DNA of 32,636 bases from an uncultured Gilliamella sp. (GCA_946482005.1 CAMLPV010000020.1:1-32636); one strand, 5' to 3'; counted from the first letter of the stretch, positions 16,551 through 22,877 are shown. The notes: generated by a model from the letters alone, not told the origin. Numbers and translations: made by a program.

Positions 16551-17828
16551 ATGAGTAAGCAAGTAGCTATTTTGGGTGATGCAACTAATTATGGTGGTAG
16601 GATTATCACGGCGTCAGGTCAGGGGTATAGTGATGGTGCTCAAATTGCTCTATTAGGTGATTTAGTTTCCTGTCCCAGATGCAGCAGTACTGGTAGAATA
16701 ATAGAGGGGGCTAGCAATTTTATTATTGACGGTAAACCCGTTGCCTATGATGGTTGTATTGTTGCATGTAAATGCTCGCCAGTTGGAGGACATCGAATTT
16801 TAGCTTTAAAAAGCTATATGTATGTAGGGGTTAGTGGTGGTTCAGTTCAATCGAATTCGTTTACTAGCAATCAAAAACAATTTAACTCCGCGAATGATGA
16901 CGAAAACAATTTAATCAGAATTGATGCACGCCGTTTATTACAATGTGCTGATGAATTATGCGAAAAGCACTTATATTATGATGATATTAAACAGGCATTC
17001 AAGCAAGACGTTGAATCGTTTGCTAATAATATTGTTGAACAAGTAGACAGTGGCGCCATGACGTATGAGCAAGGCGCTGAAAAAATTAAGAAAGAAGAAA
17101 AAAGCCTTTTGGACCAATCATTAATTTGGCTCGGTAATGGACTGTCTGTTTTTGGCGGTGTAGGTGTAACTAACGCAGGATTAGCCCTCTGTGATACTGT
17201 GCTAGGATGTGTTATCGGCGCACCAATGATAGCTCATGGATTAAACGGCATTTATGAGGGTAGCGCTGGCATTTTTAATGGCGTCATGAATGAAATAGAT
17301 GGTGGTGATCGTGATATTGAAGTTGAGGGACCAGTCAGACAGTTATATAAATTAAGCGTAGAAGCACTGGGATTTGACGGTTCAATCGGTAGTATAATTT
17401 ATGATTTGATTGATCTTGGTGGTTCATTTTATGGTAAAGTAAAACTGATTCCAAAACTAAATGAATTTGGTGATCCTGTATTTAAGCTATTTTCTTACGG
17501 GCGGCAAGACCTTGAAATGGCTTACAAACAAATGAGTAAATTAATGCTTAATACTGAGTTTTTCAGTGATATTATATCGTTATATAATTTATATCAGGAG
17601 TTTGATAACGCTTTCATCCTTAATAAAGATACTCAACAAGTAGTCATGGCAGTTAGGAAGCCCAAAACAATTATTAATGTTAAGCAGATTGTAGAAGATT
17701 GTGATCTAATGATAACAACAGCGAACACTGATGAAAAAACACCATTATATTATCTTTGTAAAAGAAAAGATGGCACGGAATATAAAAAAGATACTAATGG
17801 GGACATAATTGAGGATGGTAAAGAGTAA
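16551..17828 (+). CDS. PAAR-domain type VI secretion effector with DUF4225-like C-terminal region
   Basis: 425 residues. Residues 1-95 form a PAAR domain: repeated Gly-rich strands, GQGYSDGAQIALLGDLVSCP, FIIDGKPVAYDGCIVACKC and GGHRILALKS, with Cys41, Cys44, Cys69, Cys73 and Cys75. PAAR proteins sharpen the VgrG tip and deliver attached toxins. Residues 115-190 are mostly helical and charged. A hydrophobic Gly-rich hairpin follows at 191-235 (WLGNGLSVFGGVGVTNAGLA, LGCVIGAPMIAHG), then VRQLYKLSVEALGF...IIYDLIDLGGSFYG and KLFSYGRQDLEMAYKQMSK (about 260-330), which resembles DUF4225 in known PAAR effectors. I infer a membrane-acting toxin, supported by the membrane-protein genes behind it. The stop shares one base with the next ATG (TAATG). 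No strong ribosome binding site is seen. Confidence 0.85.
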   Translation: MSKQVAILGDATNYGGRIITASGQGYSDGAQIALLGDLVSCPRCSSTGRIIEGASNFIIDGKPVAYDGCIVACKCSPVGGHRILALKSYMYVGVSGGSVQSNSFTSNQKQFNSANDDENNLIRIDARRLLQCADELCEKHLYYDDIKQAFKQDVESFANNIVEQVDSGAMTYEQGAEKIKKEEKSLLDQSLIWLGNGLSVFGGVGVTNAGLALCDTVLGCVIGAPMIAHGLNGIYEGSAGIFNGVMNEIDGGDRDIEVEGPVRQLYKLSVEALGFDGSIGSIIYDLIDLGGSFYGKVKLIPKLNEFGDPVFKLFSYGRQDLEMAYKQMSKLMLNTEFFSDIISLYNLYQEFDNAFILNKDTQQVVMAVRKPKTIINVKQIVEDCDLMITTANTDEKTPLYYLCKRKDGTEYKKDTNGDIIEDGKE

Positions 17829-18136
17829 TGTTAATTTTTATCTGTGTCTGTTATTGTTGTTTAGTTATAATTGGTTTTTTTTGGCGATATCGTTTTTCAA
17901 AATTTATTACATCTGATTATTATAATAATAAATCATTAAATCGTAAGCGAATTTATTTTAATATTTATTGTAACTTTATAGCGGTTTATTCTTTATATAT
18001 TTTTTTGCTTGTTAAAGAAAAAATTATACCTAGCGTATTTGTCTTATTTTCTGTAGTGATAATTGGTCTATACTTTATGAGTGCGACGATTGATTTAGAC
18101 TCTTCCCCAAAAAGCAATAAAAAGAAACGGAAGTAA
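17828..18136 (+). CDS. Small membrane protein, probable immunity protein 1
   Basis: 102 residues. Three hydrophobic helices (about 1-20, 43-62, 67-88) and a very basic tail (PKSNKKKRK). A cytoplasmic-loop motif DYYNNKSLNRKRIYF near 30-44 is a divergent form of the DYKYNKPL-x-WKRR motif in the three genes further on. The ATG overlaps the effector stop by one base, a tight coupling typical of effector-immunity pairs. No characterised family is recognised. It probably sits in the inner membrane and neutralises the membrane-acting effector from the cytoplasmic or periplasmic side. Confidence 0.72.
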   Translation: MLIFICVCYCCLVIIGFFWRYRFSKFITSDYYNNKSLNRKRIYFNIYCNFIAVYSLYIFLLVKEKIIPSVFVLFSVVIIGLYFMSATIDLDSSPKSNKKKRK

Positions 18137-18142
18137 ATCTAG

Positions 18143-18442
18143 ATGATTATTGAATGTATTATATTTTATTGTTTGTTTGTATTTGATTTTTTTACTTGGT
18201 TTTATTTTTATTTTCGTGCAACAAATTATCACAATGACAGAGCATTAAATCTTAAACGAATATTTGCTATTTTATATTATTGTTTGGTACAAGTTTATAA
18301 CATTTATATGTTGCTAAACCTTAAATACCTTGATTTAAAATCTAATGATCTTTTGCTTATATTTATCCGAATGTCTGTAATTGTAAATATTTGTTTAGTT
18401 TTTTATTTTATGTTTAGTTTAAAACTTCCTCCCAAAAGATAG
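18143..18442 (+). CDS. Small membrane protein, probable immunity protein 2
   Basis: 99 residues with three hydrophobic helices and a short basic end (LPPKR). NYHNDRALNLKRIFA near 27-41 corresponds to the loop motif of the neighbours (Y-x-N-x-x-L-x-x-KR), so it belongs to the same family though it is the most divergent. The gene starts 6 bases after the preceding stop, with GGAAG about 10 bases before the ATG, and is clearly co-transcribed. Function is inferred from its place behind the PAAR effector. Confidence 0.68.
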   Translation: MIIECIIFYCLFVFDFFTWFYFYFRATNYHNDRALNLKRIFAILYYCLVQVYNIYMLLNLKYLDLKSNDLLLIFIRMSVIVNICLVFYFMFSLKLPPKR

Positions 18443-18564
18443 AAAATAAGATTTAATGTATACGTTAAAGAATGTTACCTTGCCGTAAATCATTAATATC
18501 ATAATTTAAAAAGTATAGTAAATTGAGGTGAGAAGATAATTGAAAATGATATAACGGATTAATA

Positions 18565-18876
18565 ATGTTGCTTATTTTTATTTATTATTTTTTATCTATA
18601 GCTACTTTGTGCGCCTGCTATTATTTCCGCCGTTCTCGTTTCACGGAAAAAGATTATAAATACAACAAACCTTTAAAATGGACTCGACGTATTCTGATAA
18701 TTTGGTCATATTTATTTATGTCAATACACGGCAATCTTGGATTTGACGGTGGATTTTTTAGTGAGGTAGACAATGATTTTATTATATTCTCAGGTCAATT
18801 TTTTTTAATTGTGTATATATTTGCGGTATGTTGGGTAGAAAATATCATACATCCTTTCAATAAAAAGAAAAAATAG
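18565..18876 (+). CDS. Small membrane protein, probable immunity protein 3
   Basis: 103 residues, three helices (about 1-20, 40-58, 72-92), the conserved loop RFTEKDYKYNKPLKWTRR and a Lys-rich tail (NKKKK). It is clearly paralogous to the next two genes, with long identical stretches such as IYYFLSIATL and CACYYFRRSRFT. It follows a 122-bp gap that contains GAGGTGAGAAG and may hold its own promoter. It is the first of three 333-bp tandem units and the most divergent of the three. Confidence 0.72.
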   Translation: MLLIFIYYFLSIATLCACYYFRRSRFTEKDYKYNKPLKWTRRILIIWSYLFMSIHGNLGFDGGFFSEVDNDFIIFSGQFFLIVYIFAVCWVENIIHPFNKKKK

Positions 18877-18897
18877 TAAAGATAGCGAAGCGGAATA

Positions 18898-19209
18898 ATG
18901 TTCATAATTGTTATTTATTATTTTTTATCTATAGCCACTTTGTGGGCATGTTATTATTTTCGACGTTCTCGTTTTACAGCGCAGGATTATAAATATAATA
19001 AACCGTTAAGATGGAAGCGAAGATTTCTGATAATCTGGACATATTTGTTTGCAGCAACTCAAGGTAGCATTTATTTTAGAGAAAATCTTTTCAGTAATGT
19101 AGATAATGATTATATTAGGGCTTCAGGAGCATTTTTTATGATTGCGTATATAGTTGCGGTATGTTGGGTAGAAGATATCACACATCCTTTCGATAAAAAG
19201 AAGAAATAG
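18898..19209 (+). CDS. Small membrane protein, probable immunity protein 4
   Basis: 103 residues. Nearly the same as the next gene from residue 5 to 65 (RSRFTAQDYKYNKPLRWKRR, LIIWTYLFAA), with differences gathered in the second and third helices and the short outer loop (FRENLFSNVDNDYIRAS). The unit repeats after exactly 333 bp. The 21-base linker before it matches the linker before gene 5, and CGGAATA directly precedes the ATG in both. It probably arose by recent tandem duplication followed by divergence of the exposed segment. Confidence 0.72.
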   Translation: MFIIVIYYFLSIATLWACYYFRRSRFTAQDYKYNKPLRWKRRFLIIWTYLFAATQGSIYFRENLFSNVDNDYIRASGAFFMIAYIVAVCWVEDITHPFDKKKK

Positions 19210-19230
19210 TAAAGATAGCGAAGCGGAATA

Positions 19231-19539
19231 ATGTTTATCATTTTTATTTATTATTTTTTATCGATAGCTACCTTGTGCGCCTGCTATTATTTCCGCCGTT
19301 CTCGTTTTACAGCGCAGGATTATAAATATAATAAACCGTTAAGGTGGAAGCGAAGATTTCTGATAATCTGGACATATTTGTTTGCAGCAATTCACGGCAG
19401 CATTTGTTTTAGGGAAAATCTTTTCACTAATATAGATAATTATTATATTAGAGCATCAGCAGGATTTTTTATGGTTGCGTATATATTTGCAGTGCTGTGG
19501 GCAGAGGAAATTACCCGTCCATTTAATGATAAAAAATAG
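19231..19539 (+). CDS. Small membrane protein, probable immunity protein 5
   Basis: 102 residues, the last member of the tandem family, with the same three-helix layout, loop DYKYNKPLRWKRR and a shorter basic end (PFNDKK). Relative to gene 4 it has HGSICFRENLFTNIDNYYI in the outer loop region. A GC-containing stem followed by eight T residues lies after its stop and probably ends the effector-immunity transcript. As with its neighbours, immunity is inferred from position and topology, not from a recognised family. Confidence 0.72.
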   Translation: MFIIFIYYFLSIATLCACYYFRRSRFTAQDYKYNKPLRWKRRFLIIWTYLFAAIHGSICFRENLFTNIDNYYIRASAGFFMVAYIFAVLWAEEITRPFNDKK

Positions 19540-19562
19540 CAATCAAATTAACAAACAATAAC

Positions 19563-19583
19563 CACCTAATTGGTGTTTTTTTT
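19563..19583 (+). terminator. Terminator after the immunity gene array
   Basis: A short stem CACC-TAATT-GGTG followed by eight T residues, 24 bp beyond the last immunity gene. The stem is short (4 bp), but the T-run is strong. Confidence 0.5.
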
Positions 19584-19690
19584 ATGCCTAAAATTCATAA
19601 ACATTCAATTTTAACTTCAATTGGTGCAAAAACGCACCGCAACCTATTTTACAACCTACGTCATTCACACTAACGATTCAAAGAGCGCTT

Positions 19691-19772
19691 AGGAATGAGT
19701 TTTAAAGGGTGCCAGATGGTTATCATGGTTACCTCTCTTGACTGGTTCCTTGTGTGACTAGAACTCATTTCT
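19691..19772 (+). ncRNA. Structured leader, C4-type phage antisense RNA candidate
   Basis: A 12-bp closing stem with two G-U pairs joins AGGAATGAGTTT (19691-19702) to GAACTCATTTCT (19761-19772). It encloses a second stem GCCAG/CTGGT (19711-19715 with 19742-19746) and the conserved-looking TCTCTTGACTGGT and TGTGTGACTAGAACTCA. This resembles the C4 antisense RNA of phages P1/P7, which sits in front of antirepressor genes and represses them by pairing upstream. The very next gene is a Rha/antirepressor-type regulator, which fits. Another hairpin, GGTGC/GCACC (around 19623-19638), lies upstream. The family name is from memory of the motif and gene order. Confidence 0.5.
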
Positions 19773-19785
19773 AATGGAGAACACC

Positions 19786-20217
19786 ATGAATATTATTAAA
19801 TTTAATTTTAACGAAATGGTTACTTTACAAGGTAATCAGGTTATGACTACATCTTTAAAGGTGGCTGAATATTTTGGTCAAAGTCACAAAAACGTCTTAA
19901 GGTCTATCAGACAGTTAATAGAAGACTGTAATAACCTTAATTATACCCAGCTCAATTTTGAGCCATTTGATTTTATAGATAAAAATGGTGATACTCAAAC
20001 GGCTTTTAATTTAACAAGAAATGGCTTTATATTACTAGTTATGGGATTTACTGGTAAGTCAGCATTACAGATAAAAATTAAATACATGCAAGCTTTTGAT
20101 TGGATGGCAGAACAACTTCATAAGATGCAAAACAGCCACATGAAGCAATATAATGACCTAATGCTGGAATATATGAAAGAATCGGAAGAACAAAGGCAGA
20201 TCAAATTATTGGTTTAA
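19786..20217 (+). CDS. Rha family phage regulatory protein (short form)
   Basis: 143 residues from the ATG at 19786. The pRha domain is plain: VMTTSLKVAEYFGQSHKNVL (DNA-binding-like helices), RSIRQLIEDCNN, then FIDKNGDTQTAFNLTRNGFI and LLVMGFTGKSALQIKIKYMQ AFDWMAEQL. Rha proteins of lambdoid phages interfere with growth in IHF-deficient hosts and act as antirepressor-like regulators. GGAG (19776-19779), 6 bases upstream, favours this ATG over the one at 19774. It ends soon after the domain (EEQRQIKLLV), so it may be shortened relative to phage forms with an extra C-terminal domain. A phage relic or part of a satellite. Confidence 0.85.
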   Translation: MNIIKFNFNEMVTLQGNQVMTTSLKVAEYFGQSHKNVLRSIRQLIEDCNNLNYTQLNFEPFDFIDKNGDTQTAFNLTRNGFILLVMGFTGKSALQIKIKYMQAFDWMAEQLHKMQNSHMKQYNDLMLEYMKESEEQRQIKLLV

Positions 20218-20558
20218 TTCCATTATGATCAGAGTTATAGAAATAAACTCCTATAATCCACTATTTCCACTTCCTACGTTTCAAACTTAGGAAGCCAATA
20301 TCATAAATTAAAGTTGCAATACATTCTTCTTATATAACATATTGATTATTGAAAAATTTTACAATAGAGGAAGTCACTATTTGGTTAACATTCTGATTTG
20401 TAAGATAACTTAAATTACGGATTTACATAACATAGCCAACAAAAAATATTTACTTAACTTACTATATTTTTACTAAAATTTAAAATAACTTAATAAAAAA
20501 TATTGATCAAACATTAATCACTGGATATAATTACATTTATGTATATAAAAACAGGCTT
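20218..20558. other. AT-rich gap between Rha and DUF2513-like genes
   Basis: No gene is visible. There is one inverted repeat, CTTCCTA (20270-20276) with TAGGAAG (20288-20294), without a T-run. The AT-rich right half must hold the promoter of the next gene. Confidence 0.55.
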
Positions 20559-20969
20559 ATGAGAGTGAAAACAGATTTGGAATACTTAAAAGGATTAATG
20601 AACGTCTTTTTGGAATCATCCCAACCATTCATAAAAATATCAGATTTAAAAAATGCAGGATTTGATATTACAACACCTCAAGGTCTTCATCATTACAGTA
20701 TATTGATAGAGAAAGAATATATTAGTGCTTTTAATTTATCTAGGGGAAATCCAAAGATGTTGGGTTATTACTACACGTTAAGTTCTATTGAGTCGGTTGA
20801 TCATGCATTGGTAAGATTAACAGCTGAGGGAATTGAATTTGCGCAAATGTTACAAGAACCTTCAATATATGAAAAATTAAAAGGTTTTAGTCAATCACCT
20901 TTAAATGTTATGAAAGATGTTGGCTCTGATTTATTGAAAGCATTTTTAAAAAAGAAATTCGATTTATAA
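20559..20969 (+). CDS. DUF2513-like phage-associated protein
   Basis: 136 residues. A winged-helix-like N-terminus (LEYLKGLMNVFLESSQPFIK, then HHYSILIEKEYISAFNL) leads to the conserved VRLTAEGIEFAQML strand-helix and a C-terminal KGFSQSPLNVMKDVGSDLLKAFLKKKF. 'RLT..G.EF' followed by a short amphipathic helix is the pattern of DUF2513 proteins, which are common in prophages; function unknown, probably DNA-binding. It lies alone, immediately upstream of CRISPR array 3, and no terminator separates them, so its transcript may read into the array. Confidence 0.65.
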   Translation: MRVKTDLEYLKGLMNVFLESSQPFIKISDLKNAGFDITTPQGLHHYSILIEKEYISAFNLSRGNPKMLGYYYTLSSIESVDHALVRLTAEGIEFAQMLQEPSIYEKLKGFSQSPLNVMKDVGSDLLKAFLKKKFDL

Positions 20970-21019
20970 TATTTAAAATCTTACTTAACAAGCAACTTTC
21001 TCAGAGTGGTTTTTTATTA

Positions 21020-21353
21020 ATGTTCCCTGTACACACAGGGATAAACCGCCTATACAGGCGGATTAATTCGTGGCTATGCTATGTTCCCTGTATACACAGG
21101 GATAAACCGCTATCGTCGGTAGTCACGCCGATGGCGACAGAATGTTCCCTGTATACACAGGGATAAACCGGTGGGATAATTGCGGTGGGTATTTGATTAA
21201 CCATGTTCCCTGTATACACAGGGATAAACCGGATTTAAATAATTATCTTCTTTGGTCACTGCTATGTTCCCTGTATACACAGGGATAAACCGCTGCGCGT
21301 TTAAATGAATGGGCTGTTATTAGAATGTTCCCTGTATACACAGGGATAAAATA
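21020..21353 (+). CRISPR. CRISPR array 3 (six repeats, five spacers, no leader)
   Basis: Repeats start at 21020, 21081, 21142, 21203, 21264 and 21325 (29 bp each), with five 32-bp spacers; the period is exactly 61 bp. The first repeat has the TACACACA form, the next five TATACACA. The last repeat loses its CCG end (GATAAAATA), marking the distal end. The AT-rich leader found at arrays 1 and 2 is absent; instead the DUF2513-like gene ends 51 bp upstream. The first spacer begins so that CCGCCT/AGGCGG forms a hairpin across the repeat-spacer joint (21046-21061). No cas genes are present. Confidence 0.95.
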
Positions 21354-21364
21354 AAAATATTACA

Positions 21365-21386
21365 AATCGCCCTAGTGGCGGTTTTT
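21365..21386 (+). terminator. Terminator after CRISPR array 3
   Basis: Stem AATCGCC / GGCGGTT with loop CTAGT and a T-run, 12 bp after the last repeat. It should end a pre-crRNA transcript and insulates the lipoprotein gene. Confidence 0.75.
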
Positions 21387-21448
21387 CATTGCCAAAATCC
21401 TTTAAATAACATACCATTGCAAAAAAATATAAAGATCAAGGAGATGGT

Positions 21449-21994
21449 GTGAAAAAATTATTATTATTAACATGTTTAGGTTTTATTTTCTCTGGTTGTA
21501 GTGTTCATCATCAATTTAGTGACAGGTTGTCTTATCAATCATTAAAACAAATAAAATCAGAGATACATTTAACTCAAAAACAAAGCTTAGATATTACATG
21601 GATTCCTAGTGATTTTACGTCACGAATTGATATACAAGGGGCATCAGGGTTTGTTGGTGCTGGAACTCGTACTAGAATTCCGATCGGCATTGGTCTTTCA
21701 TCAAGAATTGAAGAAGCAATTAGCACGTATGCAGATTTAAATTCTGACGGTAGAAAGTTAACAATAATAGTCAATGATGCTAAAACAAAATTCACTTATG
21801 GAGCAACGAATATTGATAGTGCTAGCGTATATTTAATTGTAACATTTGAATTATCAGGCAATAGGTGGACTAAAGAATTTTCTACTAAGCAGAATGATAG
21901 TGGTGTAAAAGATGCAAAAGTTACTTCGGTTATTGAGTATGCGTGGGATCAGATAGCGTTAGATGTGGCTAGAGAAATAGCTACACACTTATAA
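21449..21994 (+). CDS. Predicted lipoprotein of unknown function
   Basis: 181 residues starting at GTG, chosen because AAGGAGA (21438-21444) is 5 bases upstream and no ATG fits. The signal peptide KKLLLLTCLGFIFSGC has a lipobox F-S-G-C (Cys17), so the protein is lipidated. Position +2 is Ser, which predicts outer-membrane sorting. The mature part alternates strands and helices, with SSRIEEAISTYADLNSDGRK, TIIVNDAKTKFTYGATNI and a C-terminal helix WDQIALDVAREIATHL, rather like YajG/DUF-type lipoproteins, but I cannot assign a family. It has its own terminator and lies in the accessory island. Confidence 0.75.
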   Translation: MKKLLLLTCLGFIFSGCSVHHQFSDRLSYQSLKQIKSEIHLTQKQSLDITWIPSDFTSRIDIQGASGFVGAGTRTRIPIGIGLSSRIEEAISTYADLNSDGRKLTIIVNDAKTKFTYGATNIDSASVYLIVTFELSGNRWTKEFSTKQNDSGVKDAKVTSVIEYAWDQIALDVAREIATHL

Positions 21995-21996
21995 TC

Positions 21997-22018
21997 AAAC
22001 CCTCTAACGAGGGTTTTT
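21997..22018 (+). terminator. Terminator of the lipoprotein gene
   Basis: Stem AAACCCTC with GAGGGTTT, loop TAAC, followed by TTTTTC. It directly follows the stop codon. Confidence 0.85.
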
Positions 22019-22062
22019 CTTATTAATTTAACCGATGTTTATTTTTGCACATCGCTCGTAAA

Positions 22063-22245
22063 TTATTTTGAGGAGATTTTACTGTAGAAATAAGCAATGA
22101 TAAGAAATAAAACAAACCCAGCAGGTGCTTTCATAAAGATATCCCATAAAGCATCACCAACGCTTGTCGTACCACCTAGTCCATCCTCAGCAAACGCAAA
22201 ATTACTTGATAGTAAAGCTAATGTACCTAGAAATAATTTATTCAT
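22063..22245 (-). CDS. Small exported one-helix protein, filamentous-phage-coat-like
   Basis: 60 residues: signal peptide MNKLFLGTLALLSSNFAFA with likely cleavage at AFA-E. The mature peptide of about 41 residues is an acidic, Gly-rich start (EDGLGGTTSVGDALWDIF), a single membrane helix (APAGFVLFLIIAYFY) and a basic end (SKISSK). Signal peptide, acidic head, helix and basic tail is the design of inovirus major coat proteins (pVIII), although no sequence family is recognised; a small membrane peptide of other origin is possible. Its ATG overlaps the stop of a 34-codon gene (ATGA), so it is the last gene of a micro-operon. GGGGAGGGG lies 6 bases upstream, a very strong ribosome binding site, as for a highly expressed product. 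Confidence 0.65.
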   Translation of the reverse strand: MNKLFLGTLALLSSNFAFAEDGLGGTTSVGDALWDIFMKAPAGFVLFLIIAYFYSKISSK

Positions 22246-22346
22246 TGTTTTCCCCTCCCCTTGTTGGCTTGTTTATTTTCCATAAGTATATTTTTTAAGG
22301 TGTCAAACCTTTCTGATATAAAATTTAAAGCTTTTTCAGTTTTCAT
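22242..22346 (-). CDS. 34-residue hydrophilic small protein in micro-operon
   Basis: Translates as MKTEKALNFISERFDTLKNI followed by LMENKQANKGRGKQ: one amphipathic helix and a basic tail. Its stop overlaps the start of the coat-like gene by four bases, and it begins 1 base after the stop of the preceding 44-codon frame. This tight packing supports translation. No family is recognised. Confidence 0.45.
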   Translation of the reverse strand: MKTEKALNFISERFDTLKNILMENKQANKGRGKQ

Positions 22347-22347
22347 T

Positions 22348-22482
22348 CTAATGAGTTTTCGTTATCCATTTTGCTAAACCTAATGCTGAACCCACCGTTG
22401 ATCCATACTGTTTCAATTTATTATTATCGTCATTGTAAAGTTTTTTATATTTTTCGATCATAATGAGATCATTGATCTTCAT
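22348..22482 (-). CDS. 44-residue small protein in micro-operon
   Basis: Translates as MKINDLIMIEKYKKLYNDDN followed by a GSTVGSALGLAKWI segment that could be a short amphipathic or membrane helix. It stops (TAG) just before the ATG of the 34-codon gene. The ribosome binding site is weak (GATGAG). No family is recognised; it is supported only by the compact layout. Confidence 0.4.
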   Translation of the reverse strand: MKINDLIMIEKYKKLYNDDNNKLKQYGSTVGSALGLAKWITKTH

Positions 22483-22484
22483 AT

Positions 22485-22541
22485 TCAACTCATCAATTGA
22501 ACATTATCTAATCTAGTCGGGAAAGGTTTAATTAAGTTCAT
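22485..22541 (-). CDS. 18-residue leader-like peptide opening the micro-operon
   Basis: ATG at 22539-22541 has AAGGA 7 bases upstream and encodes MNLIKPFPTRLDNVQLMS. It ends 2 bases before the next start. It could be a short leader peptide coupling translation, or chance. Confidence 0.3.
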   Translation of the reverse strand: MNLIKPFPTRLDNVQLMS

Positions 22542-22576
22542 AGTGTGATTCCTTTTGATTCATAATGACAATATAG

Positions 22577-22631
22577 TTTGTATTATGAGTCTTGACATGT
22601 TCCCTGTACACACAGGGATTTTTGTATTATG
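22577..22631. repeat. Orphan CRISPR repeat flanked by an 11-bp direct repeat
   Basis: 22597-22619 is identical to the first 23 bases of the array repeats (ATGTTCCCTGTACACACA + GGGAT). It lacks the AAACCG end and has no second copy at 61 bp. It is flanked by TTTGTATTATG at 22577-22587 and 22621-22631. The hairpin CCCTGT-acac-ACAGGG followed by ATTTTTG could act as a plus-strand terminator. It lies about 55 bp upstream of the minus-strand micro-operon start. No leader is seen. Confidence 0.75.
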
Positions 22632-22877
22632 CAAGATTTTGCTAATTTTTGTTAAAAAGTTTCAGGTTATGCCTACGTTTCAGTATAAAAATATAAAAAA
22701 TTAATCTAGTTAACGGATCAATTATCCAATGCACAGTAATACGTTATCAAGAGACATAATAACTAATGTATTAAAACCATACTGCAACAAAGTGAACAGT
22801 TGAAGTAACATTTTGTTAGTTCTTGATGTTCATTGGTTATCTTCGTACAATAAAAAAAATTTTTATTTTGGTTTGTT
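22632..22877. other. Gap before yhcC
   Basis: AT-rich and without a gene. It must contain the yhcC promoter; several TATAAA-like hexamers prevent a single call. Confidence 0.5.

Noticed and set aside
18443..18564. A sixth immunity gene in the 122-bp gap
   Set aside because: Translation in all plus frames shows no DY..N..L loop motif and many stops; more likely a promoter region.
22592..22597. TTGACA at the edge of the orphan CRISPR repeat as a promoter -35
   Set aside because: No acceptable -10 within 15-19 bp; the next TATTAT is 27 bp away.
15757..22877. Insertion sequence or integrase at the island edges
   Set aside because: No transposase, integrase or terminal inverted repeats and no tRNA attachment site were found.
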